Positions 1-10,107 are shown, counted from the first letter of the stretch. The stretch: 64,000 bases of DNA from Pelagibacteraceae bacterium AG-404-P08 (GCA_003216195.1 QCJF01000001.1:62001-126000), one strand, 5' to 3'. Notes: generated by a model not told the origin, from the sequence alone. Numbers and translations are program-made.

Positions 1-1
1 T

Positions 2-769
2 GTATTTCAAAACTTGTCTACTCTTGATCTGATATCCGGAGGTAGAGCAGAAATGGTAGCTGGAAGAGGATCATTTTCTGAGGCCTTTCCATTGTTTGGT
101 TTGGATTTCAAAGATTATGATGAATTGTTTATTGAAAAGCTCGGTTTGCTTTTAAAAATTAGAGAAAATGAATTTGTTAGTTGGTCTGGTAAATTTAGAC
201 CTTCGATAAATAATTTACCTATTTATCCAAGGCCCATTCAAAACCCTGTCCCAATTTGGTTAGGTGTTGGTGGAACACCTCAATCTTTTGCTAGAGCAGG
301 TTCAATGGGCTTACCTCTAATGATTGCCATAATTGGAGGCAATACTCATCGCTTTAGGCCTTTGGTAGATATTTATCGACAGGCGGGTAAAGAAGCAGGG
401 CACCCCCCAGAAAAACTCTCCGTAGGACTTCATTCATTGGGATATGTTGCTAATAGTATGGATGAAGCAATAGATTTGTATTATGAGGGTTATCATAAAA
501 TGTTCACAAAAATTGGAAAAGAAAGAGGCTGGGGTCCTGTGACGAGAGACCAATTTGACAATCAAATTGGTCCATTAGGAGCTATAGTTTTAGGCGATCC
601 TGATCAGGTCGCTGAAAAGATTATCAGACATAGTCAAGCCCTTGGAGGTATTGATAGATTCCAATTTCAAATGGATATAGCTGATATTACCCATGAAAAT
701 TTAATCAAATCTATTGAACTGATTGGCAAAGAAGTAATTCCTAGGATAAATAGGACAAAAAGCCCCTAA
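2..769 (+). CDS. LLM-class (luciferase-like) flavin-dependent oxidoreductase, 5'-truncated by window edge
   Basis: Open frame continues to the window start (VFQNLSTLDLISGGRAEMVAGRGSF...); the SGGRAEMVAGRGS and PIWLGVGGTPQSFARAG motifs are typical of luciferase-like monooxygenases. Confidence 0.85.
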   Translation, partial: VFQNLSTLDLISGGRAEMVAGRGSFSEAFPLFGLDFKDYDELFIEKLGLLLKIRENEFVSWSGKFRPSINNLPIYPRPIQNPVPIWLGVGGTPQSFARAGSMGLPLMIAIIGGNTHRFRPLVDIYRQAGKEAGHPPEKLSVGLHSLGYVANSMDEAIDLYYEGYHKMFTKIGKERGWGPVTRDQFDNQIGPLGAIVLGDPDQVAEKIIRHSQALGGIDRFQFQMDIADITHENLIKSIELIGKEVIPRINRTKSP

Positions 770-780
770 TTAGAGGCTTT
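759..780 (+). terminator. Hairpin overlapping the stop codon of the oxidoreductase
   Basis: AAAGCCCCTA-ATT-AGAGGCTTT inverted repeat with one mismatch; only weakly T-rich downstream. Confidence 0.55.
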
Positions 781-832
781 ATGCGTCTTTATTGCAGTAT
801 CTTTTAGATTAGTAAAAAATAAATTAATATTT

Positions 833-2101
833 GTGAAAAATCACAATTGGAAATCTAATTATTTAAGCACCCTTCAATCTGAAATTGATAAAATTAAGGA
901 TGAAGGCCACTACAGAGTATTTAACAACATAGAAAGAAAAGCCGGACAGTATCCCAAAGCTACAAGACATAGTAATGGTCAAACCGAAGAGATTGATGTC
1001 TGGTGTTCAAATGATTACTTAGGCATGAGCCAGAACAAAGAAGTTATTTCCGCAATGCAATCTGCTGCTGAAAAGTTAGGGGCGGGAAGCGGAGGAACAA
1101 GGAATATATCAGGTACTACTAATTTCCATATTCAACTTGAAAAAGAAATCGCACTCTTACATAAAAAAGAAAGAGCTCTGGCATTTAATTCTGGATATAG
1201 TGCTAATGAGTCTGCACTAAAGTCTATTATATCTGCTTTTGATAATTGTTTAGTTTTAAGTGATGAACTAAATCACGCATCACTTATAGAGGGAATTCGT
1301 ACAAGTAAAAAAGAAAAAGCTATTTATCGTCATAACGATGTAAAACACTTAAAGGATATTCTAAAGGGAGTAGATTTTTCTCGACCAAAAATTATCGTCT
1401 TGGAGTCTGTCTATTCAATGGAAGCTGATTTTGCACCACTAGAAGACATTATTCAGGTTGCTCAGGATAATGGAGCATTAATATATTTAGATGAAGTTCA
1501 TGCTGTAGGTTTATACGGTCCCAATGCAGCAGGTGTAGCAGATCAAAAAGGATTATCTGAGCATATTGATATTATCAATGGAACATTGGCAAAAGCATTT
1601 GGTCTAGCTGGAGGTTACATAGCCTCGACAGAGACAATAATTGATTTTGTTAGAAGTTTTTCAAAAGGATTTATTTTCACAACGTCCATGTGCCCAGCAG
1701 TGGCTGCTGGAAGTCTAGAGAGCATCAGACAAGTAAAGAAAAACGATGAAATTCGATCTTCATTCTTTGAGAATGTTGATTTTGTTAAAAAAGAACTACG
1801 AACCGCAGGTATTCCTTTTTTAGACTCAGGTTCACATATAATCCCAGTATTAATTGGAGATAGCAAATTATGTAAAGAGATTAGTGATTTTCTTTTAAAT
1901 GAGCACCAGGTTTATGTTCAGCCTATTAATTATCCAACAGTCCCAAAAGGAACTGAGAGAATAAGAATAACTCCTACTCCATGTCATGACCCAGAGTCTA
2001 CCGAAAAATTTGTAGAAGCTTTGAAAGATGCTTGGTTTAAATTTATGCCTCAGTTAGTTAAATTTGAAAATCAATTTACTAATAAAATCAAAGTAATTTA
2101 A
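833..2101 (+). CDS. hemA: 5-aminolevulinate synthase
   Basis: GTG start; VWCSNDYLGMSQ, GAGSGGTRNISGT, LDEVHAVGLYG and TLAKAFGLAGGY motifs of ALAS. Confidence 0.95.
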   Translation: MKNHNWKSNYLSTLQSEIDKIKDEGHYRVFNNIERKAGQYPKATRHSNGQTEEIDVWCSNDYLGMSQNKEVISAMQSAAEKLGAGSGGTRNISGTTNFHIQLEKEIALLHKKERALAFNSGYSANESALKSIISAFDNCLVLSDELNHASLIEGIRTSKKEKAIYRHNDVKHLKDILKGVDFSRPKIIVLESVYSMEADFAPLEDIIQVAQDNGALIYLDEVHAVGLYGPNAAGVADQKGLSEHIDIINGTLAKAFGLAGGYIASTETIIDFVRSFSKGFIFTTSMCPAVAAGSLESIRQVKKNDEIRSSFFENVDFVKKELRTAGIPFLDSGSHIIPVLIGDSKLCKEISDFLLNEHQVYVQPINYPTVPKGTERIRITPTPCHDPESTEKFVEALKDAWFKFMPQLVKFENQFTNKIKVI

Positions 2102-2145
2102 ACGCCTTATTTGATCAATCTATACATTTGTTATAAAAGATACTA

Positions 2146-3009
2146 ATGAGAGTCATTGCGTTTTATAGTTTCTTTAACGTATCCAATCCCAGATTATTAA
2201 AGGAGAAGTTAAATTTACATTTTCTTTTTAAACAAATAAAAGGTTCGATTATTGTCAGTGAGGAAGGTTTAAATGGTACAATAGCAGTCTCTTCAAAATT
2301 AGAAAAAAAAATTATCGACTATTTAATGTCTTTAGGAGTCACTAAAGAAAATATAAAAATATCAGACTTTAATGGCCAAAGAATTTTTAACGAGTTTAAA
2401 ATTAAACTTAAAAAGGAAATAGTTACATCTGATTTTAGATTAAAAATTTCAGACATTAAAAAATCTAAGTTTATTGAACCAAGTGATTGGGATAAATTTG
2501 CCAATGATAAAAATGTAGAAATTCTTGATACAAGAAATGATTATGAATTTAAAATTGGTCATTATAAAAATGCTATCAACCCTAAAATTGAAACATTTAA
2601 AGATTTCAAAAATTATATAAAGAATAACAAAGAAAAATTTCAGAATAAAAAAGTTGGTATTTATTGTACAGGTGGTATTAGATGTGAAAAAGCAGGACCT
2701 TTAATGGAAAAATATGGTATTGAGACATATCAACTTAAAGGAGGAATATTAAAATATTTCGAAACCACATCTGCTGACTCGTGGAAGGGTGAATGCTTTG
2801 TTTTTGACTACAGAGTATCTTTGAACAAGCAACTTTCTCAAGGTACGAGTAAGCTTTGTTACGGGTGTAACATGCCTTTAACTCCAAGAGAGAGAAAATC
2901 TCCTAAATATGAAGAAGGATATTCATGTTCCATCTGTTTTGACAATATGACAGAAAAAAAGAGACGTTCTCTCAAAGATAAGCGAGAACATTGGAAAAAA
3001 GTTCTTTAA
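2146..3009 (+). CDS. trhO: Rhodanese-related sulfurtransferase / tRNA uridine(34) hydroxylase family (TrhO/YceA)
   Basis: EGLNGTIAVS, LDTRNDYEFKIGHYKNAINP, GIYCTGGIRCEKA and C-terminal CYGCNMPLTPRER. Confidence 0.92.
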   Translation: MRVIAFYSFFNVSNPRLLKEKLNLHFLFKQIKGSIIVSEEGLNGTIAVSSKLEKKIIDYLMSLGVTKENIKISDFNGQRIFNEFKIKLKKEIVTSDFRLKISDIKKSKFIEPSDWDKFANDKNVEILDTRNDYEFKIGHYKNAINPKIETFKDFKNYIKNNKEKFQNKKVGIYCTGGIRCEKAGPLMEKYGIETYQLKGGILKYFETTSADSWKGECFVFDYRVSLNKQLSQGTSKLCYGCNMPLTPRERKSPKYEEGYSCSICFDNMTEKKRRSLKDKREHWKKVL

Positions 3010-3061
3010 TTTCATTAAATATCAATGTTGACCAAATTCAAAATTAGTTTAGTTTACGCCA

Positions 3062-3256
3062 ATGGCTAAAAAGTCTACATATCAACTTAAACAGTTAATA
3101 CCTGAAGAAAAACCTGAAACTGGCACAAAATATATTGTTCGTAAACCCACTAAAGGATTGAAAGTTTCTGACAAACTTCGCCAGAGAAAGTATGACCCTG
3201 TTTTGAAACAGCATGTTTGGTTTGTAGAAAAGAAAATGCCTCCTCATAGTAAATAA
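3062..3256 (+). CDS. rpmG: 50S ribosomal protein L33, atypical sequence
   Basis: C-terminal RKYDPVLKQHVWFVEKKM matches the L33 signature (K[KR][YF]DPVxxxHVxxxExK). Confidence 0.8.
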   Translation: MAKKSTYQLKQLIPEEKPETGTKYIVRKPTKGLKVSDKLRQRKYDPVLKQHVWFVEKKMPPHSK

Positions 3257-3271
3257 TTTTGTTATTATTTT

Positions 3272-4681
3272 ATCATCGAAAATAGAACTTTATATTGGCT
3301 GAGAAGAGACTTTAGGATTACTGATAATCCTTGTCTGGAATTTATATCAAAACAAAAATCCCCAGCATTACTTGTTTATATTTATGACGACATTGAAAAG
3401 AAAGCTACTGGAGATGCTGGTCAATGGTGGTTAAACAAAACTCTTCATTTGCATTCCAAAAATTTAGAACAAAAATTTAATGTAAAGCTTATTATAACTG
3501 ATGGTGAAGCGAAAAATAATCTCTCACACCTAATTGAAAAATACAAAATTTCATCATTAATTTGGAATAGGCTCTACTCAGACCAATCTATTAAAAGAGA
3601 CACTGAGATAAAGAGTTTTTTTAAAAATAAAAATATTCATGTTGAAACTTTTAATTCACACTTACTTAATGAGCCTTGGGAAGTACAAAATAACTCTGGT
3701 CAGTTCTTTAAAGTTTTTACTCCTTATTGGAAAACTGCTTTTGAAGTTTATTTGAACAAGAAATATTCTTACCAAAAAAATACATCAATCAAATCATTTA
3801 AACACAATGAAAAAACTAAAATCAATTTTTTATCTGATAGAAGTTGGTATGAGAAGTTTAATAATTATTGGAGTCCAGGAGAGGATGCAGCTTTGAAAAA
3901 AATTGAGACTTACATTTCTTCTCACATAGATAAATATGATGTAAATAGAAATAGGCCTGATTTTGATCAAACATCAAGAATATCTCCTCACTTAAGATTT
4001 GGAGAGATATCCCCGCGAGTAATAATTGAAAAAATCCAAAATTCAAAAAAATCTAATAATGCTGTAAATACTTATTTATCAGAAATTGGCTGGCGAGAAT
4101 TTTCTTATTCATTATTGTATTATTATGAAGATTTATCAACTAAACCGATTAACCCTAACTTTAAAAAATTCCCATGGAGAAGTAGTAAAAAAGATTTTGC
4201 TCTGTGGACTGAGGGTAAAACAGGCATACCTCTTGTAGACGCTGCAATGAGTCAAATTTATGAAGAGGGATGGATGCATAATAGGCTTAGAATGGTTGTT
4301 GGAAGTTTTCTTGTGAAAAATTTATTATTAAATTGGACATTAGGTGAGCGGTATTTTCAAAAAAGTTTACTAGATTATGATGAAGCTAGTAATGCAGCTG
4401 GATGGCAGTGGATAGCAGGCTGTGGCGCAGATGCTTCCCCATATTTTCGTGTATTTAATCCTGTGCTTCAGTCAGAAAAGTTCGATCCACAGGCTCAATT
4501 TATCTTGAAGTATATTCCACAATTAAAAATATTTAATTCATCAAAAACAGTATTTGAGCCATATTTAGATAAAAAATTATTAAATAGTTTAGTCAAAGAA
4601 AAAAAATATGTTAATCCAATCGTTGATTTGAAAGAGTCTCGCAACAGAGCACTTGATGCTTATCAAAAAACGAAATCATAA
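3272..4681 (+). CDS. phr: Deoxyribodipyrimidine photolyase (class I cryptochrome/photolyase); start inferred upstream of the ORF-track start at 3449
   Basis: Frame open from 3257; N-terminus RTLYWLRRDFRITDNPCL is photolyase-like; C-terminal GWMHNRLRMVVGSFLVKNLLLNW and AGWQWIAGCGADASPYFRVFNP are diagnostic. No ATG/GTG/TTG in frame before 3449. Confidence 0.9.
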   Translation: MIENRTLYWLRRDFRITDNPCLEFISKQKSPALLVYIYDDIEKKATGDAGQWWLNKTLHLHSKNLEQKFNVKLIITDGEAKNNLSHLIEKYKISSLIWNRLYSDQSIKRDTEIKSFFKNKNIHVETFNSHLLNEPWEVQNNSGQFFKVFTPYWKTAFEVYLNKKYSYQKNTSIKSFKHNEKTKINFLSDRSWYEKFNNYWSPGEDAALKKIETYISSHIDKYDVNRNRPDFDQTSRISPHLRFGEISPRVIIEKIQNSKKSNNAVNTYLSEIGWREFSYSLLYYYEDLSTKPINPNFKKFPWRSSKKDFALWTEGKTGIPLVDAAMSQIYEEGWMHNRLRMVVGSFLVKNLLLNWTLGERYFQKSLLDYDEASNAAGWQWIAGCGADASPYFRVFNPVLQSEKFDPQAQFILKYIPQLKIFNSSKTVFEPYLDKKLLNSLVKEKKYVNPIVDLKESRNRALDAYQKTKS

Positions 4682-4682
4682 T

Positions 4683-5948
4683 TTGAAAAAAAGAGTAGCT
4701 ATAATTGGATCTGGTATAGCGGGATTATCTACAGCATATTATTCACAAGAATATTTTGATGTAACACTATTTGAGAAAAATGATTATTTAGGTGGGCATG
4801 CAAATACAAGAGAAGTCAAAGATAGTCACGGAAATACTATACCAATAGATACAGGTTTTATTGTCTACAATGAACTGACATACCCAAATTTAACAAAATT
4901 TTTTGATCTTCTCAAAGTCGAAACTGTTAATAGCAATATGTCATTTAGTTTTCTTAATGAGGAAAACAAATTCGAGTACGGGGGAGGAAGTTTAAGTGCA
5001 TTATTTGCAGATCGTAAAAATTTTTTTAATTTAAAATTCTACAAAATGTTAAAAGACATCATTATTTTTTATAAAGTTTATCAAAAAAAAAATATTACAT
5101 CAGACATTTCAATTAGAGATTTTCTTAAAACAAAAAATTACTCTGATGAATTTATTAATTTCCATCTTGTTCCTTTAATTTCAAGTATTTGGTCAACTCC
5201 CGATCAAGATTCTCTTAATCAGCCATTAAAAAGTATTATTAATTTTTTTCAAAATCACAAATTGTTTAATTTCACGGATAGACCACAATGGAAAACAATA
5301 AGAAATGGTTCTAAACAATATATCAATTTATTAATTAAATCTGCAAAATTTAAAATTAAAAAGTCATGTAGAATTCAAAAAATTTCAAGAAATGACAAGA
5401 TTGAAATTTTCTTTGAAGGAAAAAAATCTGTTTTTGACATTATAATATTTGCATGTCCTCCCAACCATTTTTTTCCTCTTTTAGATAAAATACATCAGAA
5501 AGAGTATGAGGTTTTAAATGAATTTGATTTTCAAAAAAATTTAGCACAATTGCATCAAAATAACTCTCTTATGCCAACTCATTTAAAAGCATGGTCAAGT
5601 TGGAATTTTCATACGAATTTAAATAATAAATGTACTTTAAGTTATTGGATGAATAAATTGCAACCACTAGAAACTAATGACAATTTCTTTGTCTCTCTAA
5701 ATCAGGATCAAAATCAGTATCACTATCAAACAATTTACGAACATCCAATATTCTCACCTAAAACTTTAAATGCTCAAAAAAAAATTTCACAAATTCAAGG
5801 CTATGAGAATTCTTATTATGTTGGTAGTTATCTTGGCTATGGTTTTCATGAAGACGGTATTCAATCTGCTATAAAGGTTTGTAAAAAGTTAAATATAGAT
5901 TTAAAGGAGTTTAAAAATTCGGATACTTCAAGAGTACAATGGAATTAA
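4683..5948 (+). CDS. FAD/NAD(P)-binding amine-oxidase-like protein (DUF1365-associated)
   Basis: KKRVAIIGSGIAGLSTAYY dinucleotide-binding motif and GFIVYNELTYPNL. TTG at 4683 gives the expected N-terminus; the ORF track begins at 4653. Confidence 0.85.
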   Translation: MKKRVAIIGSGIAGLSTAYYSQEYFDVTLFEKNDYLGGHANTREVKDSHGNTIPIDTGFIVYNELTYPNLTKFFDLLKVETVNSNMSFSFLNEENKFEYGGGSLSALFADRKNFFNLKFYKMLKDIIIFYKVYQKKNITSDISIRDFLKTKNYSDEFINFHLVPLISSIWSTPDQDSLNQPLKSIINFFQNHKLFNFTDRPQWKTIRNGSKQYINLLIKSAKFKIKKSCRIQKISRNDKIEIFFEGKKSVFDIIIFACPPNHFFPLLDKIHQKEYEVLNEFDFQKNLAQLHQNNSLMPTHLKAWSSWNFHTNLNNKCTLSYWMNKLQPLETNDNFFVSLNQDQNQYHYQTIYEHPIFSPKTLNAQKKISQIQGYENSYYVGSYLGYGFHEDGIQSAIKVCKKLNIDLKEFKNSDTSRVQWN

Positions 5949-6691
5949 TTTCTTCTCATTGTTTTGGAATAGGTAAAATAATTCATAAAAGAACAAGGGA
6001 TACTGATAATTTTTTTCAATATAATGCACCTTACTTAAGTATAAATTTAAGTAACACAATAAACATCCATCCATTTATATCTCTAAATAGATTTAACTTT
6101 TTTTCAATTTTTAATAAACAGCACGGATTTAGAAATAAAAAAAAGAGTTTATATGATTTTGCAAAAAATGTTGCTAAAAAACACAATATTGTTTTTAATA
6201 GTATTCAATTTATTTGTATCCCATCAATTGTTGGTTATTCTTTTAACCCTATTAGCTTTTATTTATATCTTGATAGTAAAAATAAAGTTAAGTCGATCAT
6301 ATATGAAGTGAAAAATACATTTGGAGACCAAGTTCATTATTTAACTTTAAACAAATTTAAAGATAAAGAGTTTAAAAAAAATATGTATGTGTCACCATTT
6401 ATTGAAATGGACTGCACTTATAAGATTTCTTCAAAAAATAAAAGAAAAAACCATTTTTTTTGTAATATTAATCAATTTAACCTTAAAAAGGAGCAAATAT
6501 TTTATGCCTCTATAGATTTAAATTTAAAAGAAATAACTTTCTATAATTTTATTTTGTTTTTAATTTTAAATATTTTTGGGAGTGTAAAAACAATCACTCT
6601 TATTCACTATCAGGCAATCAAGCTTTTTTTAAAAAAAAGTAAATTCTTTAAATATTCCAATAGAATAAAAGATAATCTATACTTAGATTAG
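5939..6691 (+). CDS. DUF1365 family protein
   Basis: Position between the FAD oxidoreductase and Cfa-like gene; GYSFNPISFYLYLD and EVKNTFGDQVHYL are typical of DUF1365. Confidence 0.85.
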   Translation: MELISSHCFGIGKIIHKRTRDTDNFFQYNAPYLSINLSNTINIHPFISLNRFNFFSIFNKQHGFRNKKKSLYDFAKNVAKKHNIVFNSIQFICIPSIVGYSFNPISFYLYLDSKNKVKSIIYEVKNTFGDQVHYLTLNKFKDKEFKKNMYVSPFIEMDCTYKISSKNKRKNHFFCNINQFNLKKEQIFYASIDLNLKEITFYNFILFLILNIFGSVKTITLIHYQAIKLFLKKSKFFKYSNRIKDNLYLD

Positions 6692-6709
6692 TTAAATTTA
6701 GGTAAAATT

Positions 6710-7879
6710 TTGTTTATTGATAGATATATAAAAAAAGTTTGTTCTAATATCAGATATGGATCTTTGACTTTAAATGTTAAGGGTAAATCTTATGAGTTTT
6801 ACGGTGAATTAGAGGGTCCTTCAGTGCATTTAACAATTAGTCGTATCTCCATGATATGGGATTTGTATTTTCGTGGTTCAGTTGGGCTTGGTGAAGCTTA
6901 TATAAAAAAGAAATTTGAAGCAGACGATTTAAGTAAATTCTTAGAATTTGGTGCACTAAATGAAAGAGCTTTTGGTAACGAAATGAGTGGATCTAAGTTT
7001 TACAGATTTTTATCAAAAAAATATATGAACAAAACTAAAAACTCATTATTTCAGAGTAAAAAAAATATTCATGCTCACTATGATCTTGGTAATGACTTCT
7101 ATTTGGAGTGGCTGGATGATACTTTAACTTATTCCTCAGGTTTTTTTAAAACAGGCATGGAAACGTTATCTGAGGCACAAAAAAATAAATTTGAAAGTCT
7201 TATTGAGGGTAATGAGCCTAAACCAGGTGATCATGTTTTAGAAATTGGGTCTGGATGGGGAAGTTTTGCTTTTTATTTAATTTCAAAATTCCCTGATATC
7301 AAAATAGATACTTTAACTATCTCAAAAGAGCAATACGAATTTGTAAAAACAAAAATTAGAGAACATCATTTAGAAAATAAACTAAATGTCATATATAAAG
7401 ATTACAGAGAACATCAAGGAAAATATTCTAGAATCTATTCCATTGAAATGTTTGAGGCTGTTGGAATACAATATTGGCAAACTTATTTTGAAAAAATAAA
7501 AAACTTGTTAAAACCATCGGGAGTCTTTTCAATGCAAACTATTGTAATCTTTGAAGATTTTTTCGAGAGATATACTCGAAAAATTGATTTTATTCAAAAA
7601 TATATTTTTCCTGGTGGGATGTTACCATCAGTAAAAGCTTTAGAGAAAATAGCTAATCAAAAAAAATTCGACTTCCAAATTAAAAATCAAATGGCGGATA
7701 GTTATTATCAAACACTTGAGATGTGGAGAAAAAATTTTAACGATAAATGGGATATTATAAAAAATTTAGGTTACTCTGAAGATTTCAAAAGAATGTGGAA
7801 TTTTTACTTGTCATATTGTTCAGGAGGTTTTAAGGCAAAAACTATTGATGTATATCAAATAGATTTTATCAATAAGTAA
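6710..7879 (+). CDS. Cyclopropane-fatty-acyl-phospholipid synthase-like SAM methyltransferase
   Basis: TTG start; AHYDLGNDFYLEWLDDTLTYSSGFF, VLEIGSGWGSFAFY and QKYIFPGGMLPS. Confidence 0.92.
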   Translation: MFIDRYIKKVCSNIRYGSLTLNVKGKSYEFYGELEGPSVHLTISRISMIWDLYFRGSVGLGEAYIKKKFEADDLSKFLEFGALNERAFGNEMSGSKFYRFLSKKYMNKTKNSLFQSKKNIHAHYDLGNDFYLEWLDDTLTYSSGFFKTGMETLSEAQKNKFESLIEGNEPKPGDHVLEIGSGWGSFAFYLISKFPDIKIDTLTISKEQYEFVKTKIREHHLENKLNVIYKDYREHQGKYSRIYSIEMFEAVGIQYWQTYFEKIKNLLKPSGVFSMQTIVIFEDFFERYTRKIDFIQKYIFPGGMLPSVKALEKIANQKKFDFQIKNQMADSYYQTLEMWRKNFNDKWDIIKNLGYSEDFKRMWNFYLSYCSGGFKAKTIDVYQIDFINK

Positions 7880-7942
7880 ATTAAATCTGTTAAAGATCTA
7901 CTTTCATCAATGATCGTATTGATTGTGTGTATGAGAAATGTA

Positions 7943-8455
7943 TTAATAGCGAGTATTTTATTAATATTTGTCAGTGGGTGCAATAACATGAAACTTGAAG
8001 ACTTTGCCAACAAAAAACCAATATTTAAAATAGAAGAGTATTTTTTAGGAAAAACAACAGCCAGTGGTCTTTTTATTGATAGACTTGGAAAGGTAAGGCG
8101 ACAATTTACTGTTGAAATGGAAGGTATTCAACAGGAAGATAATTTTATTCTCAATGAAACCTTCCTTTATGATGATGGAGAGGAAGAATTCAGAAGATGG
8201 GAAATAAAAAAAACTGGTGAAAATACTTACGAAGGAATCTCTGATGACATTATAGGCGTAGCTTTAGGTGAAAGATCAGGTAATGCTTTAAATTGGCATT
8301 ACACATTAAAACTCAAGTATGGTGATGGAATAATGAATGTTAAATTTGATGATTGGATGATTATGCAAGATGAAAAAAATGTATTCAACAAAGCTACTAT
8401 GAAAAAATTTGGTATAAGATTAGGAGATGTTTATTTATTTTTCACTAAGCAGTAG
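7943..8455 (+). CDS. DUF3833-type lipoprotein; start could be 7910
   Basis: Lipobox-like VSGCNN after a short hydrophobic segment; F..KPIFKIEEYFLGKTTASGLFIDRLGKVRRQFTVEMEG. Confidence 0.75.
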   Translation, partial: LIASILLIFVSGCNNMKLEDFANKKPIFKIEEYFLGKTTASGLFIDRLGKVRRQFTVEMEGIQQEDNFILNETFLYDDGEEEFRRWEIKKTGENTYEGISDDIIGVALGERSGNALNWHYTLKLKYGDGIMNVKFDDWMIMQDEKNVFNKATMKKFGIRLGDVYLFFTKQ

Positions 8456-9029
8456 TAGACTGTAATTTTTCTGCCTTTTCTTTCGCTTTTCTCTCGCGTT
8501 CTGCTTTTCGCTGACCTTTTTCAACTAGTGCTTCGAGCTCCTCATAAGTACATAAACCAAGATCAGTGGGGTTTCTAAATTCTGTAATTGGTTGAGATTG
8601 ATTACCAGCCCTTATATTAGCAACAGTAGGCTTAGTAGAACTTGTAAGTTTAGCTATTTGTGTATCTGTTAGTATTTGTCCATACTCACGAATTAGCCAA
8701 GCTATAGCTTTAGGTCTTTCTTGTCTTACTGATAATGGTAAGTATTTTTTTGTTTTAACACTCGATTGAATGGACTCAGATTTTTTATTTTGCAGTTGAA
8801 GTTCAAGTGAATGATCTCCCTCACAACGTTTAATCTCATCCATAGTTAATTGTCCACTGGCTATAGGGTTTAATCCTTGCATACGATAAGCGTCCTCACC
8901 ATCTGCAATACTTTGAACTTCTAGCTCATGTAATTGACAGAATTGAGATATTTGGGAAAAACTTAAAGCGGTATTGTCTACCAACCATACGGCCGTAGCT
9001 AAGGGCATTAAAGGTTTATTGTCAGACAT
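8445..9029 (-). CDS. DUF1013 family protein (alphaproteobacterial, DNA-binding-like)
   Basis: LPLATAVWLVDNTALSFSQIS and CxLHELEVQSIADGE...GLNPI...SVRQERPKAIAWLIREYG, conserved in DUF1013. Confidence 0.88.
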   Translation of the reverse strand: MSDNKPLMPLATAVWLVDNTALSFSQISQFCQLHELEVQSIADGEDAYRMQGLNPIASGQLTMDEIKRCEGDHSLELQLQNKKSESIQSSVKTKKYLPLSVRQERPKAIAWLIREYGQILTDTQIAKLTSSTKPTVANIRAGNQSQPITEFRNPTDLGLCTYEELEALVEKGQRKAERERKAKEKAEKLQSTTA

Positions 9030-9044
9030 GGTCTTGTTAAAATA

Positions 9045-9266
9045 TTAAATATTAAATGACTTATATTTATTTTTAAAACGTGCAACTCTTCCACCTGAGT
9101 CAACCATTTTTCCAGATCCTTGATTCCAAGCTGGATGAGATAATGGGTCAATTTCAAGCTTCATAGTATCGCCAGATTTACCCCAAGTAGATCTCGTCTT
9201 ATATGTTGATCCGTCAGTACGTTCTACAGTAATTTCATGGTAATCAGGATGTATTTTTTGTTTCAT
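9045..9266 (-). CDS. rpmE: 50S ribosomal protein L31
   Basis: [29 protein letters not shown]...[11 protein letters not shown]...[11 protein letters not shown]. Confidence 0.95.
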   Translation of the reverse strand: MKQKIHPDYHEITVERTDGSTYKTRSTWGKSGDTMKLEIDPLSHPAWNQGSGKMVDSGGRVARFKNKYKSFNI

Positions 9267-9312
9267 GGTTATGAAAAAATAGAGATCAAAGGTTAAAAAA
9301 TCAAGTAAATAT

Positions 9313-10107
9313 TTATAGGTTTTTCACCAATTCGCCGCTAATGGCTGCACTGGAGGCTATTAAACTCTCGTCATTTAGGGGATTAAAAACATTACCTTTT
9401 TCATTTAGGCATATCCCACCAGCTTCATTTACTAAAATAATACCTGCTACGATATCCCAAAGATTTAATCTTAATGACCAAAATCCATCAAATTTTCCTG
9501 ATGCCACATTCGCTAAATCAAGAGCTGATGAACCAAGTATTCTGACGCTTGTTTTCCTTTGAAGCGATCCTATTTGAGCAATTCCTTTTTCAAGAATATC
9601 TTCATGCTTAATTTGTACACCAGATGTAAACATACATCCATCTAACTTATCTCTTTGGGAAACCCTGAGCCTTTGGTTATTAATCCAAGATCCAGAACCC
9701 TTATGAGCCCAAAATAATTCATTCAAAATTGGGTTATATGTAACACCAGCAATAATTTCTCCTTTTTGCATCAATCCAATGGTTACTGCAAAGTAACCAT
9801 TTCCATGTATGAAATTTTTTGTTCCGTCAAGTGGGTCTGAGATAAATACAGGAGTATCACCTTTAAGTTTATCTAAATCTTCAGCACTAAAAGTCTCCTC
9901 GTCAATTTGAAGAAAATCAGGTCTATCTTTTCCCAAAGTATAACTGATAGTTTCAGATGCTCTAATATCGGCAGAGGATACAAAATCATTTTTATCTTTT
10001 TTGGAAATTTGAAGTTTCTCAAGCTCTCCAAAATCTCTTATTAAAGATTTAGCAGCATTCCTACATGCCTTTTCCATAACAACAATTACTGGTGGGACAA
10101 TAGCCAT
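9313..10107 (-). CDS. suhB: Inositol monophosphatase family protein
   Basis: [15 protein letters not shown] and [16 protein letters not shown] motifs. Confidence 0.88.
   Translation of the reverse strand: MAIVPPVIVVMEKACRNAAKSLIRDFGELEKLQISKKDKNDFVSSADIRASETISYTLGKDRPDFLQIDEETFSAEDLDKLKGDTPVFISDPLDGTKNFIHGNGYFAVTIGLMQKGEIIAGVTYNPILNELFWAHKGSGSWINNQRLRVSQRDKLDGCMFTSGVQIKHEDILEKGIAQIGSLQRKTSVRILGSSALDLANVASGKFDGFWSLRLNLWDIVAGIILVNEAGGICLNEKGNVFNPLNDESLIASSAAISGELVKNL

Noticed and set aside
1615-1866. Minus-strand 83-aa ORF inside hemA
   Set aside because: Antisense to a well-conserved CDS, no recognisable motif; shadow ORF.
9341-9562. Plus-strand 73-aa ORF opposite the inositol monophosphatase gene
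   Set aside because: Fully antisense to a confident CDS; no family signal.
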